Notes: generated from the letters alone by a model not told the origin. Counted from the first letter of the stretch, positions 1 to 47,725 are shown. The stretch is 64,000 nucleotides of DNA from Plotosus lineatus (GCA_024760905.1 CM045729.1:81731550-81795549), one strand, 5' to 3'. Program-made: numbers and translations.

Positions 1-342
1 TCGTGGTGAGCTCCCACAAGGCCAGTATTTCTCAAATAGTGTAGCGGCGGGATGCCAGGGCGTATCACCCTGGAGAACATGCTTTTTTGCCATACTGATC
101 TAAAATTAAGTATAATTGTGCATCCACTACAGTAGGTGGCAGTCGCGCTCTCACTGTGTTCCCTATGGCGTAGGGAACACAGTGAGAGCATCACTGCCAC
201 CTACTGGAAAGGATGTGCAATTACCCTAGAGCTCATAAATTAAAATTATGCTCATTGGATGTGGCAGATTTTTTTGTGGGATCGAAGCTCATATCATGGA
301 AAATTTGTTATAAAAAGCACTCGTAAGTTAAGGTACCACTGT
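1..342 (+). mobile_element. 3' part of a pogo/Tigger-like DNA transposon
   Basis: Bases 1-120 resemble 55014-55130 (shared GTGGTGAGCTCCCACAAGGC) and the piece ends CGTAAGTTAAGGTACCACTG followed by TA, the terminal sequence of the Tigger-like elements in this window. It is a truncated copy entering from the left. It holds a 35-bp imperfect hairpin at 131-205. Confidence 0.6.
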
Positions 343-2612
343 ATAGTACTTTGTGTTGATAAAAACTATAAAGTATGCTTCTCTTTATCAAAAAAGTTAA
401 ATAAATAAATTTTATTTTATAATCCTGAATTAATTTATTTCAGAATACATTAGCTAGACCATTGCTCGGGCTGTAAATTTATTTTACTCTGAAAAAGTTT
501 TTTTTGCAAGAAACTGTTATTAAAAAAAAAAAAAAAACAATTATAGTTGTTAAAAAAATAAGATTTATTTTTTTACTGTTGATTTTGCATCAAATTTACC
601 TCTCGAGCCCTTCAAACCAAATTTTCTGCTCAAATGCTCAAATTTTCTGTTCAACGAAGAATTCATGATGTTTTCTAATCAGAAATATATAAACTTCATT
701 TGTCACTGCCTGCATAGTTTATTCATTATAAATAAATATATTATTGCAGAGAAAAATATTTGCTACTAACACTTTGCTAATAATACAAAACGCTCCTGAA
801 ACAATAGAAAGGAACATAATTAGTATCAGATAATTTCCCTAGAGACTCCAGTGCTGCTTTGTTGACATGCTAAGCTCATATTTAAACTCTGGGCTTAATG
901 TTATTCCGGGAGTGATGGGCATCTAAATGTAGCGTAACCACCTGCTAGCGTCTCATATTCTCGTCTTCACACTATTTCAGCTCTCAGATACCTTTCAGTC
1001 TTTCACAGCCAAAATCAAGACTGCATTCCTGGTCTGTTTATAACAGGGGTGAATCTCGCTCCCTGTCTTAACACATGTTTTATCGCTACACTAAATTAAC
1101 GCAGGATTTGTTTTTGTTTTGATTAACTAAGAAATCAGATGAAACGCAGATGCATTGTTCCATTTTCAAAATATTGGATTAAGATTTTGTACATACAAAT
1201 ATAATGTATTAGGGTGCATCATTTTTTCAACTTGTTCACAAACTTTGGAAAACGTTTTGGCCTTAATTTAATTTTGTTAGAATAATTTAGAACAGTTTCC
1301 AGTAAAATTTCAGAGTAATTGAGGTAATTTTAGGGGGCCACCAATCATGAAAATTTCATAAAAATATCACTAAATTAAAATATATCCTGACTCGAGCTTT
1401 CTCTTTTAAAAGTCTCAGCTTCTTCTTGGGCTGTCTTTTGTGTAATTATATGAGATAGCACGAGCAAAGGTTGCTTTGTGGTCTGTTTTCAGTGATTTCA
1501 AAAATTCTTTCCTCTGAATTTTTTTTATCATACTCTCAGCCTAGCTACATTTGGAAGGTTCTTTAAACGTTATCTTCTACTGTGAACACTGGCCTTTTCT
1601 ATTGCTCTTTGGGATTGTCGTCATCTTTCTACTGTCATCCTATAAATTATCCTCTCCGAACCCATTAGCTCACAGATCACTGGGATATTTTCCTCGTCAT
1701 AGAGTATCTTTGAGTAGACGAACTCTGCACTCTCCCCGTTCGTTCTCTTGATTAATGAAAGAGCAAACAGTGCAACACCTGCTGACATTGTGGTAAATGT
1801 AGTCCTGTAAATTCTGAATCAGATGTCCCTTTAGCACACTCCAGTTCAAATATGTGAGAGGCAGTTAGCTGAACTGGATGGGGGCCTGAAGTAACAAACT
1901 GGTGAGAATGGGGCGTGAACCCCTGACCTCTTATTTTAATAAGAAATGCAAAACCAAATCCATTTAGGATAAAAAAATATCAATTAAAAGTAATGGCACC
2001 CGTTAAAGAGTCAGAGTTAGCTTGGGTCTTGACCCTCTTCACACAGGCTGTATTTTAGTATGTATTAATTTAGCAGAGCTACGTACCACAATCATCAGAC
2101 TATACTAATAAAGTGTACAATTCTGAGCACATCAGATCAAAAAAGTCATATGTTTATCATAACACAGCTGTAAGACGCTGTAGTGCTTCACAGAGCAGAC
2201 CCTATAACAAAAGTTATCTACATGTCCAACACTTCAAAACAAAAATCTTCAATGGCAAATTCAACATTACAAGACAGTTTTGTATGACACTCACAGCTGT
2301 CCTGGAAATTTACACATTTCCAGCACTGGACCTATTGAGCAAGTTTTGTGGGACTCCCATCAGCAGACGCACTGCATTGCCAGATTTGTGGTAGTGCTTT
2401 GACCTGTGAGTGGTCCCATGATTGATTTCATATCTGTTTTATGTGCTTCACAAGATAGTACTGTTAGTACTGTAGTGTTGTACAGTGAACTCGCTTTGCT
2501 ATTTATAGGCACCTTGCTTCTTTATTGATGACTGCACACAAAAACATGGAAAAAAGGAAAAGTTGGATTGACTTTTTTAAATCAGGTACAAACTGTACAA
2601 AGGGTTTTTTGT
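343..2612. other. No gene seen; AT-rich sequence
   Basis: No exon, RNA gene or clear transposon recognised. Short poly-A and poly-T runs only. The EGFL6 signal-peptide exon could be here but no ATG with a hydrophobic run and GT donor was convincing. Confidence 0.5.
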
Positions 2613-2726
2613 TTTGTTTGTTTGTTTGGTTGGTTGGTTGGTTGGTTGATTGGTTGGTTGGTTGGTTGGTTGGTTGGTTGGTTGGTTGGTTGTTTGGTTG
2701 GTTGGTTGGTTGGTTGGTTGGTTGTT
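2613..2726. repeat. (TTGG)n microsatellite
   Basis: About 28 units of TTGG with a few TTTG interruptions. Open frames over it are repeat artefacts coding only W, L, V and G. Confidence 0.95.
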
Positions 2727-3138
2727 TTTTCTTTCTTTCTCTGGTACTTCACTGTGGTAGTGATGTCATATTTTGTGTCCTTTTTAACAAACAGCTTTTT
2801 TGCAAGTCTGGTTGCATGTAGAACTGACAGCTCATAATTACTGTAAATGTAATTCTAGGGATAACCATTTAAACTTCAGTTGGTTCCCAAACGGCTCACA
2901 TTTTTACAAACTCGTAAACACTGTAATTTCAACAGCATAAAAACAGGCAATTAAAGACTGATACCCTGTCATTCTTTAATTCATTTGTTTGCCAAAACAA
3001 TTAATCTCAGTTGGGTCGAGAGGAGGCTGGAGCCTATCTATTCCATCAGTCTGCCCTCGTGTTATCCAACTGGATAAAGTTTGAAATTTATTATCTATAC
3101 TCGTTTTATGTTTATGTTTGTGTGTTTAATTATCGCGT

Positions 3139-3480
3139 TTAATTCCTCATGGAACGTGCAATGGCTTATCAGTTAGCCTGTCTGCCTCTGAGCATAAAGG
3201 TCCTGGGTTTGAAGCCTGGGATTGGTGAAAGCCTTTCATGTGTGTACATGCCCTTCCCGTGCTTGTGGGGGTTTCGTCCGGGTTCTCCAGTTTACTCCTG
3301 TAAAAATCCAAAGACATGCTCCTTGTGAGCTTGAGTGGTTGCATAGGTGTTGGCAGTGTGATGGACTGGTAAACTGGAACTGGTGTACCCCACCTTCACA
3401 TAGAGTTGACTGAGATGGGCTCCAGTCCTCCCAGTGCCCACAAAATGATTAAGTCATTTCTCAAATAAATGAATCAATGA
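3139..3480 (+). mobile_element. tRNA-derived SINE, degraded
   Basis: A tRNA-like head with B box (GGGTTTGAAGCC near 3205), then the block seen in other copies here: GGTTTCGTCCGGGTTCTCC, CAAAGACATGC. The tail GAGATGGGCTCCAGTCCTCC is followed by AAATGAATCAATGAATAAA. Same family as 6264, 46705, 52558 and 63735. Confidence 0.65.
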
Positions 3481-4022
3481 ATAAAATGACAGTCATAACA
3501 TATTTTTATTGTAAGGCTAATTAAACAAAAATTGAAAGAAGACACATAACTCAGGCTTTCAACCTAAAAAAGTCCTGAGGAACTAAATAATATATTGAAT
3601 GTTTTATATATATATATGAGAAGTTGTTTTCAAATATGATCACTGTTCAACTTAATATCAGGGATGTGGAGATGAGCTAAATTTGATCTTTTGTTGAATA
3701 CACAATAGTTTTGATGTAACAATATAAGCTACATAACAAGTTAGCTGGCTAATATTGTAATATTAGCTAATTCTTTAGATACCAAGCTAGCTTATCTATT
3801 GCTTATCACCTTTGTAATTGTTCTTGTAATAACAATAATGTTTGTTAGGCACCACACTGAGCTGATAATGCACGCCCTTGTTGACAATTGCTTAGTAGGC
3901 TACATGTTGCACATGAGTAGTTATCCAGAAAGTTATGCTAATGATTCCCAACATTTATGTTAACCCTGATATGATCTGTTTCAAGGTGTAACATGTGTTT
4001 GCTCAAATTAAAGGCAAAGCAG

Positions 4023-38902
<34,880 letters not shown>

Positions 38903-39072
38903 AGAAGTGATCTTTAATTACATGTTTAAATCTTTACTAACATGAAAAGACTTCTTTAAAATATCACATTGAAAATTAAACAGTGATGGATTTCTCAAAT
39001 ATTCAGATGTTTTTTAACTTGTAAAAGATGGCACAACATTTCCTGAAAAATACTGTAGGAAGGCTGTAATAT

Positions 39073-39078
39073 AATAAA
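39073..39078 (+). terminator. EGFL6 polyadenylation signal AATAAA
   Basis: AATAAA in ATAATATAATAAAATAG, 171 bases after the EGFL6 stop. A second run of AATAAA repeats lies at about 39104-39117. Either could be used; no transcript evidence is available. Confidence 0.55.
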
Positions 39079-39296
39079 ATAGAGGTGTCTTTCTTTTTGA
39101 CAATAAATAAATAAATAAAGCCATTTTGGTTAGTTTTAATTTATATATATATATATATAATTATTATTTTTATTTTTAAGGTGGTATTTTATTGACTTAC
39201 GAGAGCTGTAACTGTTTTCTGATCAGAGGAGGATTTGGAGTCTATTCCCGGAACACAGCCACAACCCCACAACATAGATCTTTATCACTAATGAGA

Positions 39297-39640
39297 TGAG
39301 ATTTCCTTTCGGCTTTTTCCCTTTTTCAGGGGTCGCCACAGTGAATAATTTGCACGTTTGATTTGGCTCATAGGTTTTTACGTCAGATGCCCTTACTGAC
39401 ACAACCCTTTAGCAAGGGACAGAAACACGGTGACAGCTTCGCAGCTGCTCTTTATAAAAGTCAGTAATGGTCAGCAATGGTTCTTTTACATGAACCTCTC
39501 ACCAAAGACAATGAAAGGCATGCCCAGCCTTTGATAACCCAATTAGTTGCACGGGGGGAGGGCGGCGGTGACCTCGAACCCCCAACCTTAGGATCAGCGA
39601 TCCAGCACTCTTAACCACCAGGCCACCACTGCCCACTATC
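39297..39640 (-). mobile_element. tRNA-SINE with RTE-like tail, minus strand
   Basis: Tail CCTTTCGGCTTTTTCCCTTT at left, CAGGGGTCGCCACAGTGAAT, then AGCAAGGGACAGAAACACGG and the tRNA-like head GGCAGTGGTGGCCTGGTGGT (reversed) at right. Confidence 0.87.
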
Positions 39641-39655
39641 ACTAATAAATAACTG

Positions 39656-42600
39656 CAACCATGAGCATGGGCAAATGCAGCCGTGAGGATGGGCACAAAC
39701 AAGTGTCCATCCTCATGCTGGTCCCAAGCCCGGATAAATGCAGAGGGTTGCGAGAGCATCCGGCGTAAAACTTTTGCCAAAATACACGATGCGAACAGCC
39801 AATACTAATTTCATACTGGATCGGTCGAGGCCCGGGTTAACAACGACCGCCATCAGTGCTGTCAACCAACAGGGTGCTGGTGGAAATTGGACGACTGTTG
39901 GTCGAAGAAGGAGAGATGGAAGAATGAAAGGCAGGAGGCATGTCCGTAGGCAGAGAGAGTGAATGTTGAATGTTGGAACTATGTCAGGAAAAGATAGTGA
40001 GCTGGCTGCCATGATGCAGAGGAGGAAGGTGGACATACTGTGTGTTCAGGAGACCAGGTGGAAAGGTAGCAAGGCGAGAAGGAGCAGGGTTTAAGCTGTT
40101 TTTTTCATGATGTGGATGGGAAGAGAAATGGAGTAGGAGTCATCTTGAAGGAGGGGTTGGTCAGAAATGTTGTAGAAGTAAAAAGAGTGTCAAATAGAGT
40201 GATGAGTCTCAAGTTAGAAATTGAATGTGTGATGTTCAATGTTATTAGTGCGTATGCCCCACAGGCAGGATGTGAGCCAGAAGAGAGATTCTGGAGTGAG
40301 TTACATGAAGTGATGCAGAGTGGTCATTGGTGCAGACTTCAATGGACATGTTGGTGCAGGCAAAAGAGGGGACGAGGAAGTGATGGGCAGGTTTGGTATC
40401 CAGGACAGGAACGCAGAAGGACAGATGTTGATAGATTTTTCAAAAAGGATGGAAATGGCTGTGATGTATACTTTCTTCCAGAAGAGACAGGAGCATACAA
40501 TGACTTATAAAAGTGGAGGTAGGAGCACACAGGTAGACTACATCTTGTGTAGGCGATGTAATTTGAAGGAAGTAAGTGACTGCAAAGTAGTAGTGGGTGA
40601 GAAAGAGCCAAACAGCATAGGATGGTAGTGTGCAGGATGATGCTGATGTGAGAAAGGTGAAGAAGGCAAAGGCAGAGCAGAAGAGGAGTTGAAACAGGCT
40701 TTGGGTGGCCAGGAAGTGCTTTCAGATAACTACAGCAAATGTGATCAGGGAGACAGGTAGGAGAAAACTTGGTGTGTCCTCTGGAAAGACAGTACATAAG
40801 GAGACTTGGTTGTGGAATGAGGACGTGCAGGAGTGTGTACAAAGGAAGAGGTTAGCTAAGAAGAAGTGGGACATAGAGAGGACCGAAGAGAGTAAACAGG
40901 AGTACAGGGAGACACAGCGTAAGGTGAAAGTAGCGGTGTAAAAGGCCAAAACAAAGGGTGTATGATGAATTGTATGCTAGGTTGGACAGTAAAGAGGGAG
41001 AAAATGATTCATACAGGTTGGCACAGCACAGAAATAGAGATAGGAAGGACGTGCAGCAAGTTAGAGTGATAAAAGACAGGGTGGGAAATGTATTGACTGA
41101 TGACAGAAGAGTGCTGGGAAGATGGAAAGAGTACTTTGAAGAGCTGATGAATGAGGAAAATGAGAGAGAAAAAAAAGTAGAAGAGGTGACCGTTGAGGAC
41201 CAGGAAGTAGCAAAGATTAGTAATGGTGAGGTGAGGAGGGCATTGAAGAGGATGAAGAATGGAAAGGCAGTTGGCCCTGATAACATACTGGTGGAGGTAT
41301 GGAAGTGTCCAGGTGAGGTAGCAGTAGATTTTCTGACTATCACATTCAACAAGGTCTTAGAGAGTGAGCAGATACCAGAGGAAAGCAGAAGTGTGCTGGT
41401 GCTCATTTTTAAGAACAAGGGAGACATGCAGAGTTGTGGCAACTACAGAGGGATAACGTTGATGAGCCACTAGATGAAGTTATGGTAAAGAAAGTGGAAG
41501 CTAGACTAAGGGCAGAGGTCAGCATTTGTGAACAACAGTTTGGTTTCATGCCAAGAAAGAGCACCACAGATGCAGTCTTTGCTTTGAGGATGTTAACAGA
41601 GAAGTAAAGAGAAGGTCACAGGGAGCTGCACTGTTCCTTTGTGGATCTGGAGAAAGCATATGACAGGGTCTCGAGAGAGGAACTGTGGTATTGCATGAGG
41701 AAGTTTGGAGTGGCAGAGAAGTATGTTAAAGTGGTGCAGGACATGTATGAGAGATGTAAGACAGTGATGAGGTGTGCTGTCGGTGTGACAGAGGAGTTCA
41801 AGGTGGAGGTAGGACTGCATCAAGGGTCAGCTCTGAGCCCCATTCTTGTTTTCTATGGTGATAGATAGGATGACAGACGGGGTGAGACAAGATTCCCCAT
41901 GGACTAGGATGTTTGCAGATGACATTGTGATCTGTACTGAGAGCAGAGAACAAGTGCAGGAAAATCTAGAGAAGTGGAGGTGTGTCCTGGAAAGAAGAGG
42001 AATGAAGGTTCGCTTAAGTAAGACAGAATACATGTGTGTGAACGAGAAGGACTAAAGAGGAACGGTGAGTTTACAGGGAGCAGAGATAAAGAAGGTGAAG
42101 GATTTCAAGCACTTAGGTTCAACAATCCAGAGCAATGGAGAGTGTGGAAAAGAGGTAAAGAAGCGTGTGCAGGCAGGTTGGAATGGTTGGAGAAAAGTGT
42201 CCGGTGTGATGTGTAATAGGAGCGTATCGCCAAGAATGAAAGGAAAAGTGTACAAGATGGTGATTAGGCCAGCGATGTTGTATGGCTTACAAACAGTGGC
42301 ACTGGGGAAAAGACAGGAGGCGGAGCTGGAGGTAGAAGAGATGAAAATGTTGAGGTTCTCTTTGGGAGTAACGAGGATGGATAGGATCAGGAATGAGTAC
42401 ATCAGAGGGACAGCACATGTTTTGGAGACAAAGTCAGAGAGACTAGATTGAGATGGTTTGGACATGTACAGAGGAGGTATAGTGAGTATATTGGTAGTAG
42501 GATGCTGTGGTTGGAACTACCAGGCAGAAGGCCCAGAGGAATACCAAAGAGAAGATTTATGGATGTGGTGAAGGAGGAGATGAAGGTAGTTGGAGTAAGA

Positions 42601-42666
42601 GTAGAAGATTGAGGCAGATCAATTGGTGTGGTGACCCCTGAAGGCACAGTCCAAAAGAAAAGGAGA
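39656..42666 (+). mobile_element. Degenerate near full-length RTE-type LINE
   Basis: Starts CAAATGCAGCCGTGAGGATG and ends GACCCCTGAAGGCACAGTCC AAAAG. Same order as the copy at 31493 but with deletions and many frame breaks: RNGVGVILKEGLVRNVVEVK, VIGADFNGHVGAGKRGDEEV, GPDNILVEVWKCPG, DLEKAYDRVSREELW, TRMFADDIVICTE. Ends in a (CA)n tract. Confidence 0.92.
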
Positions 42667-42781
42667 TACACACACACACACACACACACACACGCGCACG
42701 CACACGCGCACACACACGCACACACACACGCACACACGCACGCACACGCGCACACACACGCGCACACACACGCACACACAC
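42667..42781. repeat. (CA)n with CG interruptions
   Basis: About 115 bases of CA and CACG units directly after the RTE 3' end. Confidence 0.93.
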
Positions 42782-43040
42782 TATGCCTCGTTACTCGCAG
42801 GGGTTCGGTTCCCGGAAGGACACCAGCCGGCTACATGGGCTTCAAGGAGGACCGGAGTGCAGCCAATAGCAACAAGGCCCTTTGTTTGAAAAAACATGTG
42901 GCCATTTTGTTTATCCACAACTTCAAAGTCTGTTCCAGATTCTCAGAGCAAGATTGAGAGATAATCTACAATCAGTACACCAGTCGAAACACTTACGAAA
43001 AGATCAGGTTACGAAACCACTTCTGGAATGGATTAAGGTA

Positions 43041-43416
43041 CAGTCGGCCCTCAAATTACGAAGACCCCTGTGTACGAAATCCCCGGACTACGAAAAACAT
43101 TTTCCGGATGTGTTAATAATAAAAAATGTTTAATAATGGCTTAATTAATAAATATGTTAATAAAATGGTTTAATATGTTAATAAAATGTTTAAATGGTTT
43201 CATAAATAATTTTCTTTTATTTTTAACACATATTTCATACAAAATTGGTGTACTTTTATCATTTTTAAAGGGTTTATGGGGTTTATCCAGTCCAAATACT
43301 GGAGCCTTGGAACGAATTAGGCGTTTAACATGTAAGATGCGACCCCTACTTACGAAATCCCCGTAATACGAAAAGGGCTCTGGAACGGATTAATTTCGTA
43401 AGTTGGGAGCTGACTG
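43041..43416. mobile_element. Short deletion derivative of the 9898 Tigger-like family
   Basis: Ends CAGTCGGCCCTCAAATTACG and, reversed, CAGTCAGCTCCCAACTTACG. It keeps only the right part of the longer element (TTAATAAAATGGTTTAATAT, GGTTTATGGGGTTTATCCAG) and lacks the tandem block. 376 bases, TA on both sides. Confidence 0.83.
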
Positions 43417-44215
43417 TACCTCACCTTACGAAATTAATTTGTTTCAGAGGTGGTTTCATAACCTGGGTTTTGTGTAAATTGAGCTGCATTTTACGTGTAA
43501 AAGGCCTGATTCGTTCCAAGGCTCCCAAGACTACCTTCTCAACCCTCTCACAATTATAAAAGCATACCTTTTAAGGCCTCCCTCTGCTTCAATATCGTAC
43601 CGTTCATAGACGGATTTGGCCATATTCCTTTGCGATATCACTCAACCGCATGTTATGAGCCCACTTCTTCTTTAACTAACACATGAGAATCACTTTCAAT
43701 GGGAATCACACTCGTGTGTGTGTGTGCGCGCATGTGTTGACCATGTCTTCTTAGCAGAGTTACACAAGTTTATGCAAGGTTAAAAGCCCGAGCCAAAAAA
43801 TAAAGTTGCAATGAGCACACTCGAAAAACTAACGAAACAACAATAACTCTGTACTTTACACGTGTTAACTCTGTGACAAACAATGGGTCGAAGGCACACG
43901 AAAAGCATCATGGGTATTATGAAGATGCAGCTCCATAATAGCCAATCGGAGGGAGCTGCGTCACGGGTATTATGGAGCTGCAACTCCCTCCTAACTAATG
44001 AGAGGCCAGAGGGGCAGGATGTTGAGAGATAGCCAATGGAAGACCAGCGGGGCGGGATGTTGGTAGATAGCCAATGGGAGAGCAACTACGTGCATTGTTT
44101 GAATTTTTGAGATTGCTCATTTCGTAACGTGAATTTGTTTCGCATCCAGAGATGGAAATTTTAGGTAAATGTGTTTCGTAACCTGGATTTTTCGTTTGTT
44201 GGGTCTTTCATAAGA
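43417..44215. mobile_element. Tigger-like transposon, left end interrupted
   Basis: Starts ACCTCACCTTACGAAATTAA as in the element at 52907, but the first bases are replaced by the 43041 element. Shared middle: ATGGGTCGAAGGCACACGAA AAGCAT. The right end is degraded near 44200. Confidence 0.65.
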
Positions 44216-44237
44216 TGTATTATATATTATACATATC

Positions 44238-46087
44238 TTCTTTTCCTTTCGGCTTTTCTCTTCAGGGGTCGCCACAGCAAATCATCTGCCTCCATCTCAC
44301 CCTATCCTTTGCATCTTCTTCTCTTACACCAACGACCTTCGTGTCCTCCTTCACCACATCCATGAATCGTCTCTTTGGTCTTCCTCTCGGCCTTCTGCCT
44401 GGTAGTTCCAACCTCAGCATCCTACTACCAATATACTCACTATCCCTCTTCTGTACATACATCATACAACATCATACAACATCGCTAGCCTCATCACCAT
44501 CTTGTACACTTTTCCTTTCATTCATGCTGATACTCTCCTATCGCACATCACACCAGACACTTTTCTCCAACCATTCCAACCTGCCTGCACAAGCTTCTTC
44601 ACCTCTTTTCCACACTCCCCACTGCTCTGGATTGTTGAGCCTAAGTACAGTGATACCTCTGCTCACGAACATAATTGGTTCCCAGAAAGTGTGTGTAAGG
44701 CGAAAAGTTCGTCTTCCGAACATTTATTTCCGATAAGAAACCATTAAAATGAGAATAATCCATTCCCAGGTCCCCATAAAACATAATTTTCTACTAAATA
44801 AGCCTTAAAACTACACAAAAATATACCTTATTTTATGTATAATAAATGTCTATTGTATTGTAATTAAAGAAATAAACTGTACTGTATAATAAAGTCGTTT
44901 TATTTACCTTTGTGATGGTAGTTGATGGCTTGATGGAATGGAGTGGGAGGAGGAGGGAGGGAGGGACTTACTGTTTGGAAGGAATGTTTGGAAACGCCTA
45001 CTGTTTGGAAACACCCTTAGCCACACACGCACCCTTAATAGCTTCCTTGTTCTTAAGGATGGGAGCAATGGTAGACTTAGCGTACTGGTACTGGGACACT
45101 AAGTCACACAAACGCACACCTCGTTAGTGTTTTTCAATGATCTCCGCCTGTGGTGGGGTCTTTTTCGGTCCCATAATAGCAAAAGTACACTCAATATGGT
45201 CTAAAATGTCTAGCAAATACAAACCACTTCCGCACTCAAAGAAAGGGGGTGACGAACTGTGACGCCATGAGCGTGCGTCAGCTTCTCATGGCCGCCACCG
45301 TGGCGCTGTTCGACTGCGTGGTTTGATTCGTCTGCCGAAAACTAGTTCATCAGCAGAGACTATATGCTCGCAAATTTGTTCTTGAGGCGAAAAGTTCGTG
45401 AGCTTAAGCGTTCGTCAGCGGCGGTTTTACTGTACTTAAAATCCTCCACCTTCCTTATCTCTGCTCCCTGTAACCTCACTGTTCCTCTTGGGTCCTTGTC
45501 ATTCATACACATGTATTCTGTCTTACTGAGGCTAACCTTCATTCCCCTTCTTTCCAGGGCATACCTCCACTTCTCTAGATTTTCCTGCACTTCTTCTCTG
45601 CTCTCATTACAGATCACAATGTCATCTGCAAACATCATAGTCCACAGCCATTTCCATCCTTTTTGCAAAATCTATCAACATCTGTCCTTCTGCGTTCCTG
45701 TCCTGGATACAAAACCTGCCCATCACTTCCTCGTCCCCTCTGTTTCCTGCCCCAATGACCACTCTTTCACCTCTGGGGGTACTCTGCATCACTTCATCTC
45801 CAGAATCTCTCCTTCTCTTTTAGCTCACATCCTACCTGTGGGGCATAAGCACTAACAACATTGAACATCACACCTTCAATTTCTAACTTGAGACTACCAA
45901 CAGTAGTCCAATTTCCACCAGCCCCCTGTTGGTTAACAGCACTGATGGCGGTCGTTGTTAACCCGGGCCTCGACCGATCTGGTATGATATTGTTTGTTGT
46001 GATTCGCATTTTTTATTTGGCATTTGTTTTACACCGGATGCCCTTCCTGATGCAACCCTCTGAATTTAACCAGGCTTGGGCTATATA
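44238..46087 (-). mobile_element. Rearranged RTE derivative, split by a DNA transposon
   Basis: Minus strand: leader at right (46087 leftward), a piece of the endonuclease region, a jump to ADDIVICNESREEVQENLEK, then the C terminus at 44238-44647. The 785-base element 44648-45432 sits inside at AAGTAC. No intact frame. Confidence 0.85.
44648..45432. mobile_element. Non-autonomous Tigger/mariner-like element inserted in the RTE piece
   Basis: CAGTGATACCTCTGCTCACG at left and, reversed, CAGTAAAACCGCCGCTGACG at right, with TA on both sides. The interrupted RTE sequence reads through when it is removed (AAGTAC/TTAAAATCC). 785 bases, no transposase seen. Confidence 0.87.
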
Positions 46088-46269
46088 CAGTCGGCCCTCT
46101 TCCAAGAAAAATTATCTCTTCCAGTGCCTTTTTCAGAATCTGGATATTTCGTAAATAGAGGCCTTATAATGTATTTACTTCGTGTTGACCATGGCCACAG
46201 CGAACCATCCGCCTCCATCTCACCCTACCCTTTACATCTTCTACTCTTACACCAACTACCTTCATGTTC

Positions 46270-46549
46270 TCCTTTAGCAGAATCCTAAGAGTATACATAT
46301 ATTTTTATATTAATATTCATTAGGATTTGTACTTGTTCTTTGTATGCATCTCTTGAATAAAGTTTACTTACTTACTTACATACACACAAGAAAGAACTCT
46401 CTGCTTTGCTGGGATTACATCAGTGCAGGCTGTGTTCTAAACGAGTTCAACGGCACCCTTGTGCACTTGAAACTGTATAACTCACAGCAAGTACACTACT
46501 TTCGGTATTGAGCGCCTCATATATTGTAAGTGCTGATTGACCGTTTTAA
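46270..46549. mobile_element. Second copy of the 35192 element, left part
   Basis: Matches 35570-35870 (ATTAGGATTTGTACTTGTTC, AAAGTTTACTTACTTACTTA). Continues at 48240-48335 after the inserted Kolobok-like element. Confidence 0.75.
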
Positions 46550-46704
46550 AGGGATACTTCGGTCATAAAAGCCCATTCCTTTCACTATCTTAGATGAAAT
46601 AATTGACCAAGTACAGCATACTTATTTTTATTTTATTTTTTATTTAAGGGACAATGTACAGGAACATTAAGCTCATAGAGACAGAGATGTACTGTACCAG
46701 ATTA

Positions 46705-46928
46705 TAGCTTAATAGCTAGTTTCCATCTGTAGTCCCTAATTTAGAACGGCCAATTAACCTACAGTGCATGTCTTTGGATTGTGGGAGGAAACCGGAGCAC
46801 CCGGAGGAAACCCACACAAGCACAGGGAGAACATGCAAACTCCACACAGAAACGCCCAGGCCGGGAATCGAACCCGGGCCTTCTTGCTGTGAGGCGGACG
46901 TGCTAACCACTACGCCACCGTGCCGCCA
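46705..46928 (-). mobile_element. tRNA-derived SINE
   Basis: The minus strand reads GGCGGCACGGTGGCGTAGTG GTTAGCACG, B box GGGTTCGATTCCC, then CATGTTCTCCCTGTGCTTGT and CCGGTTTCCTCCCACAATCC. Well-preserved A and B boxes. Confidence 0.85.
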
Positions 46929-47494
46929 CTTACAAACTATGACAAAGAAAAGTAATCACATTCCAGAGTTTAGAAGCAATTAACCGAAGAAAATTTATAT
47001 TCCGTGGGCGCAGCCATTTATACCCGGTCACGTGTTCAAAATTGGGTCTGTGATGTCATTGGTGCTCATGCCTCCTCGTACTCCGCCGTTTTGCATGTTT
47101 TGTTGGGTACAAATGCCCTATATCGAGTTTCTGCTCCAATAATGCTCTATTGCATTGCTAAACACTGCAAAGTGTCCGACAACAACATTAGGAAGTCACA
47201 CTTTCACTTTCCTCTGGGAAGAAAAAAGTTGCTCTTCGGCGGCAGTGGCTGGCAAAGTGTGGCCGGCCAGCTGAGTGCGTGAAGAATGCAAAGGCATGTG
47301 TGTGAACGTGTGAGCCACGTGTGTAGTGAATGTTTCATCTACCCAGACGACTATGAAAATGTCTGCATGTTCGATACAGTTCAATTATTATTATTACTAT
47401 GAAGTACTGGTTCTGTTTACTAGTTATTTAACTTAGTTAACTAACTAGTTAGTACCAGTAACTACTAGTTATTAACTTACCAGTAACTACTATT

Positions 47495-47725
47495 ATTATT
47501 ATTATTATTATGGATGCTTGTATAGCGCATATTTCATTCACGCGTATCGTGTATACTCAATGCGCTCGTCGCCACCGCTATCCTTTTGATGCTGAGCGCC
47601 AAGCAGGAAGCAACAGCTCCCAAATTTTAACGTCTTATGGTATGACGTGACCAGACTCGACCTCCGACCTTCTGGAGGATAAAGTGGACACTCTACCAAC
47701 TGAGCTAAATCCCCGGTATTATTAC
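47495..47725 (-). mobile_element. tRNA-like SINE fragment
   Basis: Minus strand GGGGATTTAGCTCAGTTGGT AGAGTG and GGTCGGAGGTCGAGTC, a clear tRNA-type head, ending GCATATAGCG...(TAATAA)n. Inside the Kolobok-like element. Confidence 0.65.

Noticed and set aside
1551..1751. Possible signal-peptide exon for EGFL6 (hydrophobic PFLLLFGIVVIFLLSS)
   Set aside because: No ATG at the start, no phase-1 donor after the hydrophobic stretch, and no similarity to the EGFL6 N terminus.
2525..2837. Open frames rich in GWLVGWLV
   Set aside because: Translation of the (TTGG)n repeat; no start context or homology.
47495..47725. Functional tRNA gene
   Set aside because: The head has tRNA boxes but no complete cloverleaf or terminator, and it is followed by a repeat body; it is a SINE. 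The same applies to the other tRNA-like heads.
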